Shown: piece after piece, positions 1-13,574 of the stretch | Numbering within the stretch: the first letter of the stretch is position 1 | Layout of the letters: every line of letters begins with the position of its first letter | DNA from: Cinclus cinclus | Lineage: Eukaryota > Chordata > Aves > Passeriformes > Cinclidae | Direction of reading: 5' to 3' | NCBI RefSeq assembly: GCF_963662255.1 | Contig: NC_085052.1 | Location: forward strand, 31,258,654-31,322,653 | Length of the DNA: 64,000 bases | Made by a program: the position numbers and the translations under genes | The notes under the pieces: model-generated | Told to the model about the DNA's origin: nothing | The model's database searches: none | The model's input: the letters and a program-made list of their open reading frames with translations, nothing else

Positions 1-3000
1 AGAAAAGCTAGATCTGATACAACCCTGTCAGGATTTTCGATCTGGGGTGGTTTTCTAGTCGTTACAATGCTCAGGGCAGCGTGCTATGTGTCCCAAGTCA
101 CTCCTGTTCAATGGCAATTTGCTGCTTTGCCCTTTTTGGTTTGGAATCTGACTAAATGTTTATTCTTCACTTACCTTGACCAGTATCTTATATTACAGGG
201 GGGTGTAAGGAAAACATAGCCAGGGTCAGCTGCAAGAATTCATTCAGATTAAACCTTGCCTATGACAGAGTATTTTTAAAAGCACGAATTGCAGGAGTTG
301 CAGGTTCTCTGCTACTCACAAACATCTGTCCCACTTTTCCTCCCAGACAACAAGAGCAGCTTTAAAAGGTCCAGGAGCACAGAAGTGCATCTCTGAGCTC
401 AAAAGTATTCTTGGCATTTTACTTTTACTGCAAATCTTGAATAGTTGGTTGTTTCAGCAACTTAAAACCAGGGGTCTGATGCTGAAGTTTAACTGCCCCT
501 GTGAAAACCTCGGCTGGGAGTAAAGTCACGAAGCAGGAATAGAAAATAACATGAGAAAGCTAGAATAATGTGTTTCCATGCATTAATCAAAGAAACTTTA
601 CACCAAGTGCAAAACAGCCTTGGGAAGTGGATGGTGGCAAGAAGGAGTTATCAGTAGCAGGTTTTAGTATCAGATTGAAATTTAGGTTCCACAGAGATGG
701 ACTGAGAATCACAAAGAAGTGAGCATCTGTTCAGCTTCCAGTGATGCTAAGCAATCTTATTCCTCTGGCACAGATTTATTTATATGAAGAGAAGCACTGA
801 AACAAAATGTTGGCTTAGCCTCAATCTGTTTTTTATTTTTTCTTTTTTTTTTTTTTTCCAATCTAGTGTCACGGAAACCATTTTGTTTTGCTGCGATTTA
901 AGTTATATTTCCATTTCCATTTTTGGCATTGTGGAAAATTGTTCTCGCCAGGTAAATATTGACAATTTTAAAAGGCTCACGTGAAAAGTGAATGGAAGTT
1001 GTGTGGAAATTCGGGGGCTGTACTTAATTTATAAACTTTTCTTGCCACTATCCTCTAGGAAAATAATATGGAGCTGCACTTGCATTTTCAAGTGCTTCTG
1101 TATGTGAACTCAAAAGCCCAAGGTATATTTCAGATGCATAGTTTTTGGTCAACTTAGAATTAAAAAGCAGCTGTGCTTCATATCAAATAAGTCCCCCAAG
1201 GTAAGATACTTGGTTTCAAAGTAGGTGGTTTTGGATCTGCCTATAGCCCAAGGATTTCAACAGAAAGATTCAAAGGTCTTAATGAAAATTTGATCATTGT
1301 CTCTAGAGAGAGAAGGGTTTTGTGAGAGAATTCAGCCTGCCTGCTTGGCCTGAACCGGCCCTTACAGCTGCCTTTTCAGCACCTAGCCAGAACAAAAATG
1401 AACACATAATTTACTTTTTCTGCAGCCTCATTAAAATTGAACTAATTTTTTGAGAACACTATGCTGTAGTTCCATACTTCATAATAAACTGTTTATTTTT
1501 TTCCCATATAAATGAGTGTGAACCATTAAGCTTTCAACAACAGCACCTAAATAATGAGGAGGAACACATTTTTTAAATGAGGATAATTGTAATTGCAGAA
1601 CTTTCCAAGTGATGCAGTAAATTTTCTCTCAGCTGTAAGATTGGCCTTTCTGTAAAATAAATGCTTTCGTTTATCTTTAAGTTATTAAGCTCATTACAGA
1701 AGCAACTGTATAAAGTTTGCTAGCCTAAATTTTCTAGAACAAACTGACTAAAGTTTATCCCGTGCTTCGAGTCTTTGAAAGCATCATTTACCTCATCATT
1801 GAAATCCAATATATTTTTGCCATTTTCATCACACAGATTTTTCTCCGCTACCTGCCACATTATTGCTAATTAATATACATTAAAATTATTTATAATGACA
1901 AACAAGAATCAAAATTTTCTGCGCAGGAAAAAGCCACTGGTGTCTAGGAAATGCTAACCCACTCTCACTAGCTGTTATCCTCGACAGAGATTCCCTGCTG
2001 CATTCCCTATTGCCAGCCACATCAAATGTTAAAACTCAGGTTTCTCTGGGGTTTGGGAGAAAACTCACATAACTGCAATTGAGTCATAACTTGGAATCAT
2101 GTTTTCTTTCCTGCTTTTTTTACACAGCAGCCACAGGGTTAGAGGTAGCCAGTGAGACAGGGTCTGTTCTGGTTCTTCATGAAGAGGGGAAGACAATTAC
2201 TAAGAACACCTTCCTGCCCACTCCTGCTACCCAGGCTGTCACATTCACTCCTTTCCTTAGGCTGTGGCTCAAGAGGGCTGGGAAAAGCTCCAGTTCTCCT
2301 CCAGTCTCCCATTGTCCTTTAAGTTACTCGGCAGAGCTCCACATGTGTGAGAGAATATGTGAATATGTGGGTGGTTATCCTCAGAGGTGCAATGAATGTG
2401 TCTTCTTGTATTTATTTCTAAGGATATATTTGATTTCCTTTTTGAGGTCAAGGCACATAAGTGGTCATACAGCATTTGGTGCTTCTAATTAGTAGCCATT
2501 CTGGTCCAAAATCCAATACCAAAACCTAATGAATGGCCCTTCGGGGTTTAACTGAATTGCCAGGAAAAAAAAAGAAAGAAATCCTCCTGCACTTTACTAG
2601 GAATTTATTTTCTGTCCCCTTCTTTTTTTTCCCCTCAGCTCTCAGGAACACAGAGGCACAGGGCTTAGCTGCTCAGAGTAGCAGACAGATTGATTTGTTC
2701 ATGTGCCAACTTAACAAAACAAACAGAATGGACATCTAGAGAAGAAATATCAGAGGGAGCTGAAAAGATGATGAAAAACACTAAGTGATAATACACAAAA
2801 TGATGTGATCATTTATGTGAGGGCTTCCATCCCCCATACCCATCTACCCACTGCAGTTCAAACAGGTTTTTCCTTTGAATCGGTTCATCATATAAAATAT
2901 GAATCAGGACCCAGTGAAAGGTTTATTTAATTAACTGTCACCAGGCTGAGACAAAAAGAAAAAGTCTATCCTATCAAAACATGCTAAAAATAAGGATGTC

Positions 3001-6000
3001 AGCCCAACAAAGTGATTGTGTGAAAGATCCGAGGTTTTGCGCAGAGCTCTCCTGAGCCCTGGTTTGCTGATTCTGTTTGCTTTCCTGGGGTGCAGCCCCA
3101 GGAGCCGAGGCCATGGGTGCCCACTGGCACAGACACCCAGCCCAGCACTGTGATTACACCTCTGCTCTGGGGCTGCAGCAGTTTGGGCTCTTCACAGCCT
3201 TTGGGGCTGCCGGCTCTGATTAGCCTGTGCTGTCCCTTTATGCTGTTTTTAAATGTTTCATAATCTGATTGTGATAAATGGTCTGGATATTTGTCTCCTT
3301 CCTCTCAGAGAGGGATCCCATTAGTGAATTCAATAATTTCAAGAGGTTCAGGCTTGCTTGCCAGAGGCTCAGGTTGAATTTAGCACAGGATTCATTTCTT
3401 TCCATGCACTATGCTCCTACCAGAGGTATGGTAAGGGTGCAGTCCTTCACCATGAAATAGAGTGCAAGCTGCCAAATGTCGGTGTGAAAACCAGTCCTGT
3501 TGAAAGGATGCCCAGCCACCCTGAGGCCCTCCAGCACAGCTAACCCTTTGTTTCCCCTGGAACTCTGGATGTTTGAACATTGATTTACTTGTTTCTAGCT
3601 AGGAGACAAATGCATCTTCTCCTTCAGAAAGACACTTATTTCTGCTTTTCTCGTGGAAGAGGAATTCCATCTAAGTCACCAGAGAGATTTCAAGTACAAC
3701 AGAATACAACTAGTAAACTTTTCTTGTAAGGTAGCTATGGTGGTATGTAAAGATTTCCTGAAATTTTTTACTTGCCAATACCTGAGCTTAAACTTTAAAG
3801 TATTAAGTCTGTTTTGCCTTCCTCCTCATTCTATCTCCCAGCAAAGTATAAGTAAATAGTTCTAGTGACTACAACTAACAACTTAGCTAATGCTAACCCA
3901 CGACATAAATTATTAGCATTGGCTGAAAAACCTCAAATTAACAAACCAAAACCATTACAGGTGCCACTGCAAAAGAACAAAAAAAATCTTTGTTAGTTAT
4001 GTAAATAATGCTAAATTACTGTGGTACTCTGTGTGATTCTTTCTTCTTGCCATTCAACCATTTGTCCCAACAGTAAAAATTGCCACATGTTTAGATTTCA
4101 ATTAAATCTCTCTCAATTATTTATTGCTCATGCCAAAGTAGTAGCTCTAGGTTTCAAAAAATTATCCGAGGTAGGCAAGTTTTGAAAGTCCCTCCTGAGA
4201 CTGCCAGCACACACTTCACTGAATCACACTGATTTAGCCTAAAGAATTCCCATTTGCAGGTGCTTTGGGGCACACTGGCCTTCTCCAAGTGCTGTTTTAA
4301 TGAGTTACTTGGATTTGATTATGGTGACTCAGAGATCATTGAGAGGGTGAGGAACTGCCAGGCTATATCCTGGACCAAAACTAAGGTGTCATGAGGACTC
4401 TGTGACCCAGGCTTGTTGTGATGTCTGTCTGCTGCCATCAGTTCTCTCTTACTGATGAATTAGTCTTGTAGTACTGCTCTGTCTTGCAGATTCTAGTCAG
4501 CTGATTTAAGTTTAATATCACTGACTTTTAACAAGGTTTTTGAAATTCTTTTGCACACCAGTAAATTCATACAGGAAAACCCTTCTGGAGCACTGGCTCA
4601 TGTCCTACATTTCCCTCTCTGCTGATGATAAGTAGGAATGGTCCACATAATTTTTCTTTTCATGGACAGGAATGGTATTAAAATGTAATGTAGGAAATTA
4701 TAGACAAAGCAGGAGTAATGAATGACAGTTTTTGTCTGCTCTGAGATTTACCACGTGGTTATAAACTCATCAGTGTATCACAGACAAATATTTTGTCCCA
4801 TGTGCACACACATGTTCTTTTTTTTTTTTTTTTTTGCCTGGTGCCTGTCACGAGGAGCGGCTGCAAAATTCCCAGGGGGAGAAAGAGACCCTGTGAGGAA
4901 TAAAATTAGATGTTTAATGCAGTGCCCTGGGCTTGTCTCCTAAACAGGAAAAGCTTTGCAGAAGACACTGAACATGGTACCTAGTAAAGACAAAACTCTC
5001 ACAGAGGAAATGCCAGTGGAAGAAGATAGGTTTCTTTGTGCAGATTCCTCCTTCACATTCATATAAACACCAGGAAAAACCCAGCCTTTCTAGTTTGGAA
5101 GGTCAAGAACATGAACTTGGACAAAAAGAGCAGGGCAGATCATTCCAGCCGTGTCTCCAAACCACTTCCCTCTGGCAACCTGCTGAGTGCCTGAAAACTG
5201 GCACAGCTGGTGCCTCTCTCCAGAAAGCACATCCTTGGTGCTCTGAGTGCCAGGGGGAGGAAACACCAAAGGAAATGGAGTTTTGCTGCCTCCTTCCCCA
5301 GGCAGAGTGGGCGCCCTCCCCTCCTCCCTTGTGCTGGGCACAGGGCACAGGGCACAAGTCCCTGCTGCAAACAGCAGAGCTGCTCACTTGGCTCCAGCCA
5401 GAGCCTGCCAGTGGGACTAACAGCTCAGAAATCACTATCTGAGAGCACAGACAGGCAGGCAGGGAATCAAGATAGACAACACTAGACAAAATTTCCCTAG
5501 GATATTCAGGGTACAAGTTGGATCTGCAGAGGCTTTTTTTAGCTATGACCATCTTTCTGTGCTGAAAGTTGCCTAGTTCTTTTTCCTTTCTTTCTTTTTT
5601 TTTTTCCTACCCTGCAGATAGACACAGGTTCAAAGACATTTGCAAAACTGATCTGAACTAGTGTAATACTTATTATTATGGACAAGTACAGTCTTACTTC
5701 TGGGAAGTGTTTAGCCCGAAGGACTTGCATTTTCCCTCTGCTTTTCTTGAAATTGAAACATATACAGCAATGCAAGTGATCTTTCACCAGTGTGAAAATT
5801 CTGACTCCATTTTAACTTAAAGTCTGAGAGCTGCTGAAAGCACTCAGTGAACCCTGTTACTGGAATTTATCATGCCTAGCTTAAAGCATCTTGTTCAGAT
5901 GTCTTGATACCTTGGATTCTGTCTCTGGGTGGTGGGTCTTTGGTGGAAGAATCACCTTGGTTTGTATTCCCAGCTTTTCCTTCACTCTTGTCACAGAACT

Positions 6001-7975
6001 GAATGCTTAAGTGACTCTTCTTAGAAGAAACCTAGGCCTTTTTACATGTTTATTTTTAAATGGTGGACAGAGATTTGTGCCATTTTGGAGTGTTTTATTG
6101 TTTTCCTAGTTTATATGCTGCTAACATCTATGCTTCTATCTGATTTGAGGTTTTTATGTGGCTGTGGCCACCCTTGTTTTCTCCTTTCCTGTCAGAAAAT
6201 GAGGAGTGAGCCTTTAAGAAGCCTGTGCTGAACAGTCACCCCAAATGCTCTCACTATGATCAGTTGTTTCCTGTTAGAAAGTGTTAGCAACTCCTGCACT
6301 GGAGTTTCCTCTCTTTTTTTTTTTTTTTTAAAAAAAAAAGAAACATTCAATGTTTTACTCAGCTCCAAGTTATAATCACCTACAACACTACATGCCTCAC
6401 ACATACCAAAAAAGTGATGGAGGTGCCTTATATAAAGAAAATATTTCAGAAGAGAAGGGTTGATTTCCTGACATCAGGGAAGGATCCTCCAGTTTCGATT
6501 TTATTTAAAATAGAAGGAGCATCCTTTATGACCTATTGTAACTGAAGAAGCTGCAGAATATCTTTGTTAGTTAAACCACCCTGTTATTTTTTCATGGGAA
6601 GGCAATATGGGGTGCAGAGTGAGTTCCTGTGCTTTATCCCAGGTATGGATATTGGTATCCACTGCACTCAAATTGTCTTGATTTAAGGAAAACCCATTGC
6701 ACAAAAAGGAGTTAAGAGCAGACTGCCCTGGCTCCTGGTGCATCCTGTGCCCCAGAGCACAGGCAGGCTCAAGGGTAGGAAGAGGGGTGCAGCTGTGCTG
6801 GGGCACTTCCCTTTGGAGAAGAAACAGTGGCAGGGCATGGGTGTAAATATCCTGGGTATTAAATGGTGATGGTTTGAGTCAAAAGTACATTTCCTTTATT
6901 AACCCACATTTTTTCTTTCTTAAACAAGTACAAGTGGCACTGCCCCCCATTTTTTTAAACAAAAACATAACCAGGTAATTCCTTGGAAATGGAAACGTTT
7001 GTGTTAGATATGTGTATTCATGAACACATCAGAAGTTAATGTAAGCCTAGAGAAGTCATTGCCATTTTATGTCAATCTTATGTTGGTTTTATAAGTCTGT
7101 TTAACACTCCTGCTTCCCCCAAATGATTGTTACCTTAGCAACTACCAAGTTGTGTACACAAGCTTGCTCCAAGAAGCAGAACTTAACAAAGTAAAGTATT
7201 AGTGTTTAAGGAGTCACCAGGAACACAGTGTTTATTGTGAAGCTTTTAACTCTCATGTATACTCACCTAAACTTGAAATAAATAAAAAAATTAAAAACAA
7301 CAAACATACAAACAAAAAAAACAACAACAAAAAAAACAAACCCACAAACCAAAACTATATCCCAAACCTTAGCAGCTAGTCAGCCATGGCATCAATTGTG
7401 TCCTTTCCTCTTCTTTCAGCTCCCAAACTCTTTTCAAAAATGAATATTTCATTCATAATAAGGGTGATCACGCCTGCAGGGTCAGTGATGTGTGTGGACT
7501 GGGTTAGGATTGAGCTGAATTGGGTAAAACAGGAGGCAAGGCTTCATGTGCCAGACGATTCATATTCACTCCTTGTGTCCATCTGATACACATTTTGATC
7601 CACATACAGACTATGACATTTAGCGTGGAGGAACATGTTTGGATAGATTAAAATTAATTTTTTACTTTTTACTAACCACTTAAATCTAGTTATTATTTTG
7701 TAGGATTTGTAAAAAAAAAAAAAAAATAGAAAAGCACTTTTTGCTGTCTTATCTTCTGTACCATTTAATTTAAATGTACAGGAACTTCAACCCTTTATGC
7801 AGTAAATGTTACAGGTGCATTTTACATCTGTCACGTTGGGTTATTCTTCCCCTTCCCCCACAAGGTGCCCATTAGGCAATCCTCCATCTAAAGAAGTACA
7901 TGTCAGCTAGGGCTGTCACAGGAGCACATCTCAGTTTGTTCCAAGCAGCTCGTCAGAGAGGCCAGGTTTTATGCT
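1..7975. other. Non-coding DNA, no gene recognised
   Basis: This is AT-leaning sequence with frequent stops in all six frames. Short open frames exist, the longest about 149 codons near 5103-5552, but they overlap each other on both strands in a GC-richer patch (about 5030-5450) and look like composition-driven chance frames. Homopolymers include T18 at 4818-4835 and T16 followed by A10 at 6314-6339. A perfect 8-bp stem with a 5-base loop lies at 3083-3103. A low-confidence exon-like segment at 867-951 is described separately. The stretch could be intergenic or intronic; the sequence alone does not say which. Confidence 0.6.
867..951 (+). other. Exon-like segment (hypothesis)
   Basis: A long T-rich tract ends in CTAG at 866 and a CAG|GTAAAT donor follows 951. 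The 85-bp interval is open for 28 codons after one leading base. It reads as a hydrophobic, isoleucine- and serine-rich stretch (VTETILFCCDLS...ENCSRQ), as a membrane segment might. I do not recognise the peptide. A second frame is also open, and AT-rich DNA yields such hydrophobic frames easily, so chance is the likelier explanation. Confidence 0.12.
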
Positions 7976-8079
7976 CATTTTCCAGCTGATTTCCTGAGAT
8001 GTAATCAGACAAGTGATTTATCCAAAGCTGCACACCAAGTCATTGGCTAAGCCATGACTGTAAGATCCTGGGAGGCTCC
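7976..8079 (-). repeat. Possible ancient MIR/CORE-SINE fragment
   Basis: Read on the plus strand, the segment follows the reverse complement of the MIR core in order. It has a CATTTTNCAGNTGA-like start, then an AGTGATTTATCCAAAG block matching the MIR AGTNACTTGCCCAAGG box, then CACACC-AAGTCATTGGCTAAGCC matching the CACACAGC-AGTAAGTGGCAGAGCC box, then GATCCTGGG near the CCCAGG end. The order and spacing of four separate blocks is the evidence; identity is low, as expected for a Mesozoic fossil. MIR-type SINEs are known as rare relics in bird genomes. The alignment was made by eye from memory of the consensus, so it remains a probable call. Confidence 0.5.
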
Positions 8080-11000
8080 CCTTTCACATGCTTTTGTTTT
8101 CTTTACTTCTGCCACAACACTCCATTGATGTGTTGAAGTCCCAAGACAGTGATCTTACAATTGCATATCATTAATATCAAGGAAGTTTTATTTCTGCCCA
8201 GAGTCATCAAGGTTGTTTTTTGCTTGCTTGTTTAGTTGGTTGGTTGTTTTACAGCAAACGTCTTCCTAGATTTGCTTTTAGCTCGACACTTGTCTGGAAA
8301 AAAATCAATTCCTTCAATTTAAATATCCTGCTGGATACACAATTTGGAAGATATTTCTTACTTCATTTTGTTCTGAAACCACTAGAGGACACTTCTGTGG
8401 GACATTATACCTGTAATACAAAGCATGAGCTACTAAGAAGAAATAGACATGAGGAAATTGCACCAAGTGTAATGAGTTTAATTTGAAATCTATTTCAAAT
8501 TGGTTTTCCTATACAATGACTGAAGAACATCAGTTCCAATCAGTTTTCTGGAGGAGTCACATAGCCACACCATTGGTACGCTCAGAGAACCTGTTCTTGG
8601 GACTATTGAGGCTTTTGTGTACAGAGTTACACAGGTAAATAAAGAAGCAGGCAATGCTTTTAATTTTGCACAAACCTTTTAATTTAGCATGTGCTTGAGT
8701 CACAGTCATCCAAGTCTTTGTTAGCCAAGGGAAGAGAGAAAAACATGAAGGGAAAGGAAGAAGAGGAAGAGAAAGATTAAAATTCAAAGCTTCACTCCCT
8801 ATTACTTTCTCTTACAGATTGCCCTGTCGTAGGCAAAAAGTCAAAATCAGCACTTTAATGAAGTGCATTAGAAAGAATTTGTTTCCCTTTCCTGCAGGTG
8901 AAACAGAATTGAGTCCTCCATTTATCACAACACCTCAGCATTCCAAAGTGGTGTTCAACCAGAGTTTTATTTTATCGAAACATAGTTTTAAAGTTAAGGT
9001 ATTTCTTTTATATCCTGTTCTCACTCAGTCTTCTAGCTCTGCTCTTTTGCAAATATTTATATCAAAATCTCTTGTGTGGTTGAACATTTTAATCATGTTT
9101 CTTGGCCCTGTGTGCTTTTTTCTGAGCAGGCTGTAAAGGAATATAGGACCTCGGAGCTCAACATTGAAATGAGCTAGGTTGGAATACAGTCATTCTCTTG
9201 AAAAATATTATTTAACAAAAGAAAAACGTAAATAAAAATTAGATTTAAGGCTGATACCACTGGTGGTTTGCTTTGCAGGGTACTGCAGTTCTTTCAGCCT
9301 GTCATAGGTCTGTTTGGGGTGTCAGGGGGCAAAGTACCTGTGCAAAGATGGCACAGAACTAAAGCCAGAGGAGAACGTAACAGGAAAGAATTGTGTATTT
9401 CAACTAAATGTGAGGGGAAAAAAAAGCCTAACTCGACAGCTTGCAACCAAAAATATTATCAGACAGTGAGCAGAGAGCAATAAACTGCAGCTGGATTTGG
9501 CGCAAAACAAGATGTCCAGCCATGCTGTTTCTAGGAAAAATTGAATTGAAAAATGATGGGGTTTTTCCAGTTACCAAAAACAGGGCAGCATGAACCATTC
9601 TTTGGAATTTTTCTTTTGTTTCTGATCTCTCTTCCCAATTCCTGAAAATACCATTAGCATGATGAAGTACATGAATCAACATTGTATATTCTTTTTCTGT
9701 GTTCCCCAATGGTCTCTAAAATGCGACTTACCAAGGTGACATCAAAGGTGAAAGCTGTACCTTAATATAAAAAAAACCCAAAAATTCAATCCCCAGGTAA
9801 CTGAGTTAGTTTTCTTGGGTGGATAACAGCAGAGGCTTGGGTACTGTACTGATTTAATGAGAATCTCACTAATGAACTAATTAGCCTGCCTACGCACACT
9901 GTGTTGGTCCTCAGTGCTGTATTTGATAAAGACATTTGAAAATAAAATTATTGTCATGGGACGGAAAAGTACCAGTCCTCTGTTGTTTGCCAAGCTCCAT
10001 TTTAGCAGTAGTTTGCCTCACTTTGATTCTCCTTTTATTCTGCCACGCATAAACAGCATTGGTTTGCATTTTCTACCTCCAATTTTTCATTGCTTCTTGA
10101 AAGTCAAGAAAATATAATGGCTATCAGGAAGGACAATAAGCTAGAAAGAATCTGATATCTCAGTGAGAAACTTCTGAAAAAATTACTGTATTTGGCATTT
10201 GCACTCTTCACAGGTATGATAACATTTTCCAGACTTGGAGCTGTATAAGTGTTAACATTTGCCAAAATTTTAAAAATATTTAAATACAAACTATGATGAA
10301 GCTGATGAATAATATTTTTATTGTTATTAATGTAAATAATGGATGGACTAACCACTGTGACAATAGCTCTGTGTTAGCAAAATTTGAATACGTATGAGTG
10401 GACTATATATTTACTTAAAGTACATTTAAATAGTAGCTGATAGCTTATGAGATGAGACGTGCTAGTCATAAATTAATAATCTCAGCACTGAAAAACTTCT
10501 TTTAGCATACTTAGCTTCTGGGGGGAGGTACACAGAAACTAAATGGTCTAATTCATAAAGAAGGGCCTGCATTAGATTGAATCTAGAAAAGCTCAGTTCC
10601 CACCTCTTCATATGTGCTTCACTGTTAAATCTATTAAACATTCTGGCACAAATGTAACAGCTGTCATTTGGGATGGCTCTCCATGGAAAGGGACTTGAAG
10701 AAAGTCTCTCTAGATCTCAAGCATCTATTTCAACGATTCTTCCAGAAGAGATGAAGTGCCATAGGTGATCTTCCTGTCTCATGTCTTCAGGGTCATTATA
10801 GTTTATGTGGAGGAAAAGAGATGAAATTAGAACAAGATTTTAGCCCAAGCCCACAGCAAAGTTCAATTCAGATCTAGTTGTCATAAAAAGCCTTCTTTTG
10901 AGGTTGGGGTAAATCAAACACGGCCAAATCATTGAGGATTTGAGGTGCAAAAGAACTATCTCCAACCCAACTTCACTCCCATTGCCACCCCAACCTTCCC

Positions 11001-12936
11001 CACTTTTGTGCTCTGGGACACCAGTGCCCAAAGGTGTAGATTAACAACTATCTGCCATTAAACAGAGTTGGTGCTACTTTTAAACTGCAATCCTTTGTGC
11101 AACCAAAATGCAATCTAACAATCATCCCAAATAGTGAAAAGGTAGTGGGGAAACTCGACTTTCTTTTTCTGAAGTGTCAGAAGAGCTGCAGGGTAATGAA
11201 GAGGCTCTTTGGAGAGCAAAGCATCTCTAAATTCATTGGTCCCTTTTCAGTCGAAGGCGCACGAGCTGAGCAGAAGCTACGCTATCTCAGACAGAAGGAA
11301 TCTGCCAATCAATCATTCAATAATACTGGGTTCAGTACCAGCAGAACATTTTGTCAGATCACTGCTAAACCAAGTGGGGATTTAAAAAAGTTAAAAGTCA
11401 TATTGGGCTTGAGGGCTTTTTCCAGAGCCTACTGTTTAAGAGAAAGACAGGTTTAAGCTGACTTCAAGATAGTGATGATTTCATATCTCATGTCAGATGT
11501 GACTTTTGTATCTGATCTTTTTTATACTGTGCTTTTAAAAGGGTGGGGTTTTTTCACCTTCTGGTACCATACTGAAAGACAAAATCCCAAGCACTATATA
11601 AGTAAGGACTGGGAAAAGTAAGGAGTAGGAGTGAGATTCAAAGCAAAGAGGGCTACCATGTCAAAATGGGGTTCACTGACTGACTCTGCTGATGCAAATA
11701 ACCTTTGGTGGTTCTCCCTTCCTAAAGCCTTGGCTAAAGAAATTAAGTAAAGACAACTCAAACGATCTTCCCAGCATTTTCCTGAAGAAGGTGTAAAGTT
11801 TGAGGTATAAAGTTACAGAACAGTATGAAACACAAGTCACTGATCGCAGTGGGGGCCAAATGACCCAACAGGTTCTGTCTCTCCAGAGAGAGTTCCTGTG
11901 GTTCCCAAATTCCCTCCCTCTGCCCTCCAAAATCTTCCCTGGACAGCTGAGAGATGGAACAAGCAGCTTCTGAAAACAGAGTCAGAGCACTGCAAGAGTG
12001 AAATTGAGGTGATGCTGGCAATCCCGAGTGTTTCCTTCATTGCCAGAAGTTGGAACAACAGGTTTAAAAAGGAAAGGGGGACAGAAAAAGGAATACAATA
12101 ATTATCCCCACCAATGACTACAGCAGGCATGGAAAAAAGCAGAAAATAACACCTTATTATAGTCTAAGCTGCTACTGTGTGCCAATAGTGACAAGAACAC
12201 AGCATGTAAGGCTAAAACAAAGCTATGTAAAATGAGGGAAATCCATATGATGAGCTCCATGGGGAGGCAGAAAAATCCAGAGGAAATTCCTAATCTGCAA
12301 ATGGCTGGGAAAACCTGTGGCAGCTGGGGGTGGGTGAGTATTACTGCTGCTGCTTTACTTAGAAATCCCCTTGTCAGCACCACATATTAACAAAGAAAAG
12401 TTAACAAGATCACTTCTTAGCCAAGGGGTTTTTTTTGTACATACACATCCATGCATTGCAATGTTCTAAATATTTCAGTTTTTCCTCCCCATTCTAAACC
12501 TTCCAGGTTACAGGGTGGTTGTGATATGACAGGCAAGGTATGATTATTGTATTTTTCCTCTATTGCCTTCTCTCAAAAAGCCTATGAAATGAAACATTAC
12601 ATAGATAAACTATCTGCATGCTTGATGATTTCACTCTATAAATGGAAAAAGGAAAATAAAGTAGAGGAAGTTGTGATTCATGGAATGCCTTTGTTCTGCT
12701 GATCTTCTTATTCCTTGAGTAGTTCTTGTCTCAGTTCAAGGGAAAAATCACTTCTCATTCCTTTTCTTCAAGTATGCAGCTATTTTACTGCAGGAGTGAG
12801 ACATCACTTGGAAGCTGGTGATTTATCCAAGTCCCAAACCTAGTCTTGTGTACTGCTGTTAGTTCTGAGCAATTCTCAAGAACTACGCCACCTCTTTCCA
12901 CTTTTTCCCCCCCATCTGCTTCTATTTAATCATCAG

Positions 12937-13069
12937 GGTTGGAGAGGAGAAGAGGAGCAGATGATGTGCTGGAGGGAAGGGGTTGGATTGGGTTCCTGAA
13001 GAAGAATCACGGAAATGTAGCAATGATGGACCAAACCTCAAGTTTTTCCATTTCAAAATGCTTCTCATG
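12937..13069 (+). other. Exon-like segment (hypothesis)
   Basis: A strong acceptor (C/T-rich run from about 12900, then ATCAG ending at 12936) and a strong donor (ATG|GTAAGT after 13069) frame 133 bp. Only one frame is open throughout: two leading bases, 43 codons, then two trailing bases. The peptide runs LERRRGADDVLEG... and later FLKKNHGNVAMMDQ, a mixed hydrophilic composition. I do not recognise it. No companion exon could be found on the same strand nearby, so this could easily be a chance pairing of splice sites. Confidence 0.17.
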
Positions 13070-13528
13070 GTAAGTTTTCAGCCAGGTATATCCAAGAATT
13101 ACTACTAAGCTAAGAAAAGCTGCAGTAAACACCTTTTTTACAAAAACTATATTGATATTTATATTCTACCTTATAATGAAAACTTCTTTCAAAATTCATA
13201 CACTTTCCCTTCAATTTTTTTTCTGTTGATCTGGAAATTATTAATTTGTGTAGCCATACTTATAATCCATATTTGTATCTCTCTGGACTATGCCTCATTT
13301 CTGTTCAAGCATTTGTAAATTAAGACATCTGAAGCTAGAAATCACCTACACCAAGCTTCTGTGCCAGGTGAGAGTGTGATGCCAGGCCTTTGCCCACTTT
13401 CAAGTTTACATTCATTGTCAAAGGCAAGATCCCACCCAGGCCAACGTGTGATAATCCGGCGCTGAAATGTTCACAATTTCTTCTCATGAGAGCATCCTCT
13501 AAATACCATTCAAACATGAACACATTTA

Positions 13529-13574
13529 GCAATAAAGTTAAGTTAAGAGACGCAATAAAGTTAAGTTATGAGAG
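13529..13574 (+). repeat. Two-copy 23-bp tandem repeat
   Basis: Two adjacent 23-base units (13529-13551 and 13552-13574) both begin GCAATAAAGTTAAGTTA and then diverge at a few bases. This is a local slippage-type duplication with no sign of function. Confidence 0.75.

Noticed and set aside
1701..1841. 46-codon minus-strand frame with hydrophilic composition (starts MWQVAEK)
   Set aside because: AT-rich DNA gives Lys/Asn/Asp-rich frames by chance, and there is no credible acceptor upstream.
2079..2492. 137-codon plus-strand open frame
   Set aside because: No motif recognised; low-complexity serine- and cysteine-containing stretches and no gene structure around it.
5038..5552. Several overlapping open frames on both strands
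   Set aside because: They sit in a GC-richer patch where stops are rarer; none shows family features.
7279..7353. A-rich stretch that might be a retroposon tail
   Set aside because: Irregular A/C low complexity with no retroposon body or target duplication recognised.
12790..12845. Weak resemblance to a MIR core (GTGATTTATCCAAG)
   Set aside because: Only one block matches; flanking blocks are not in place.
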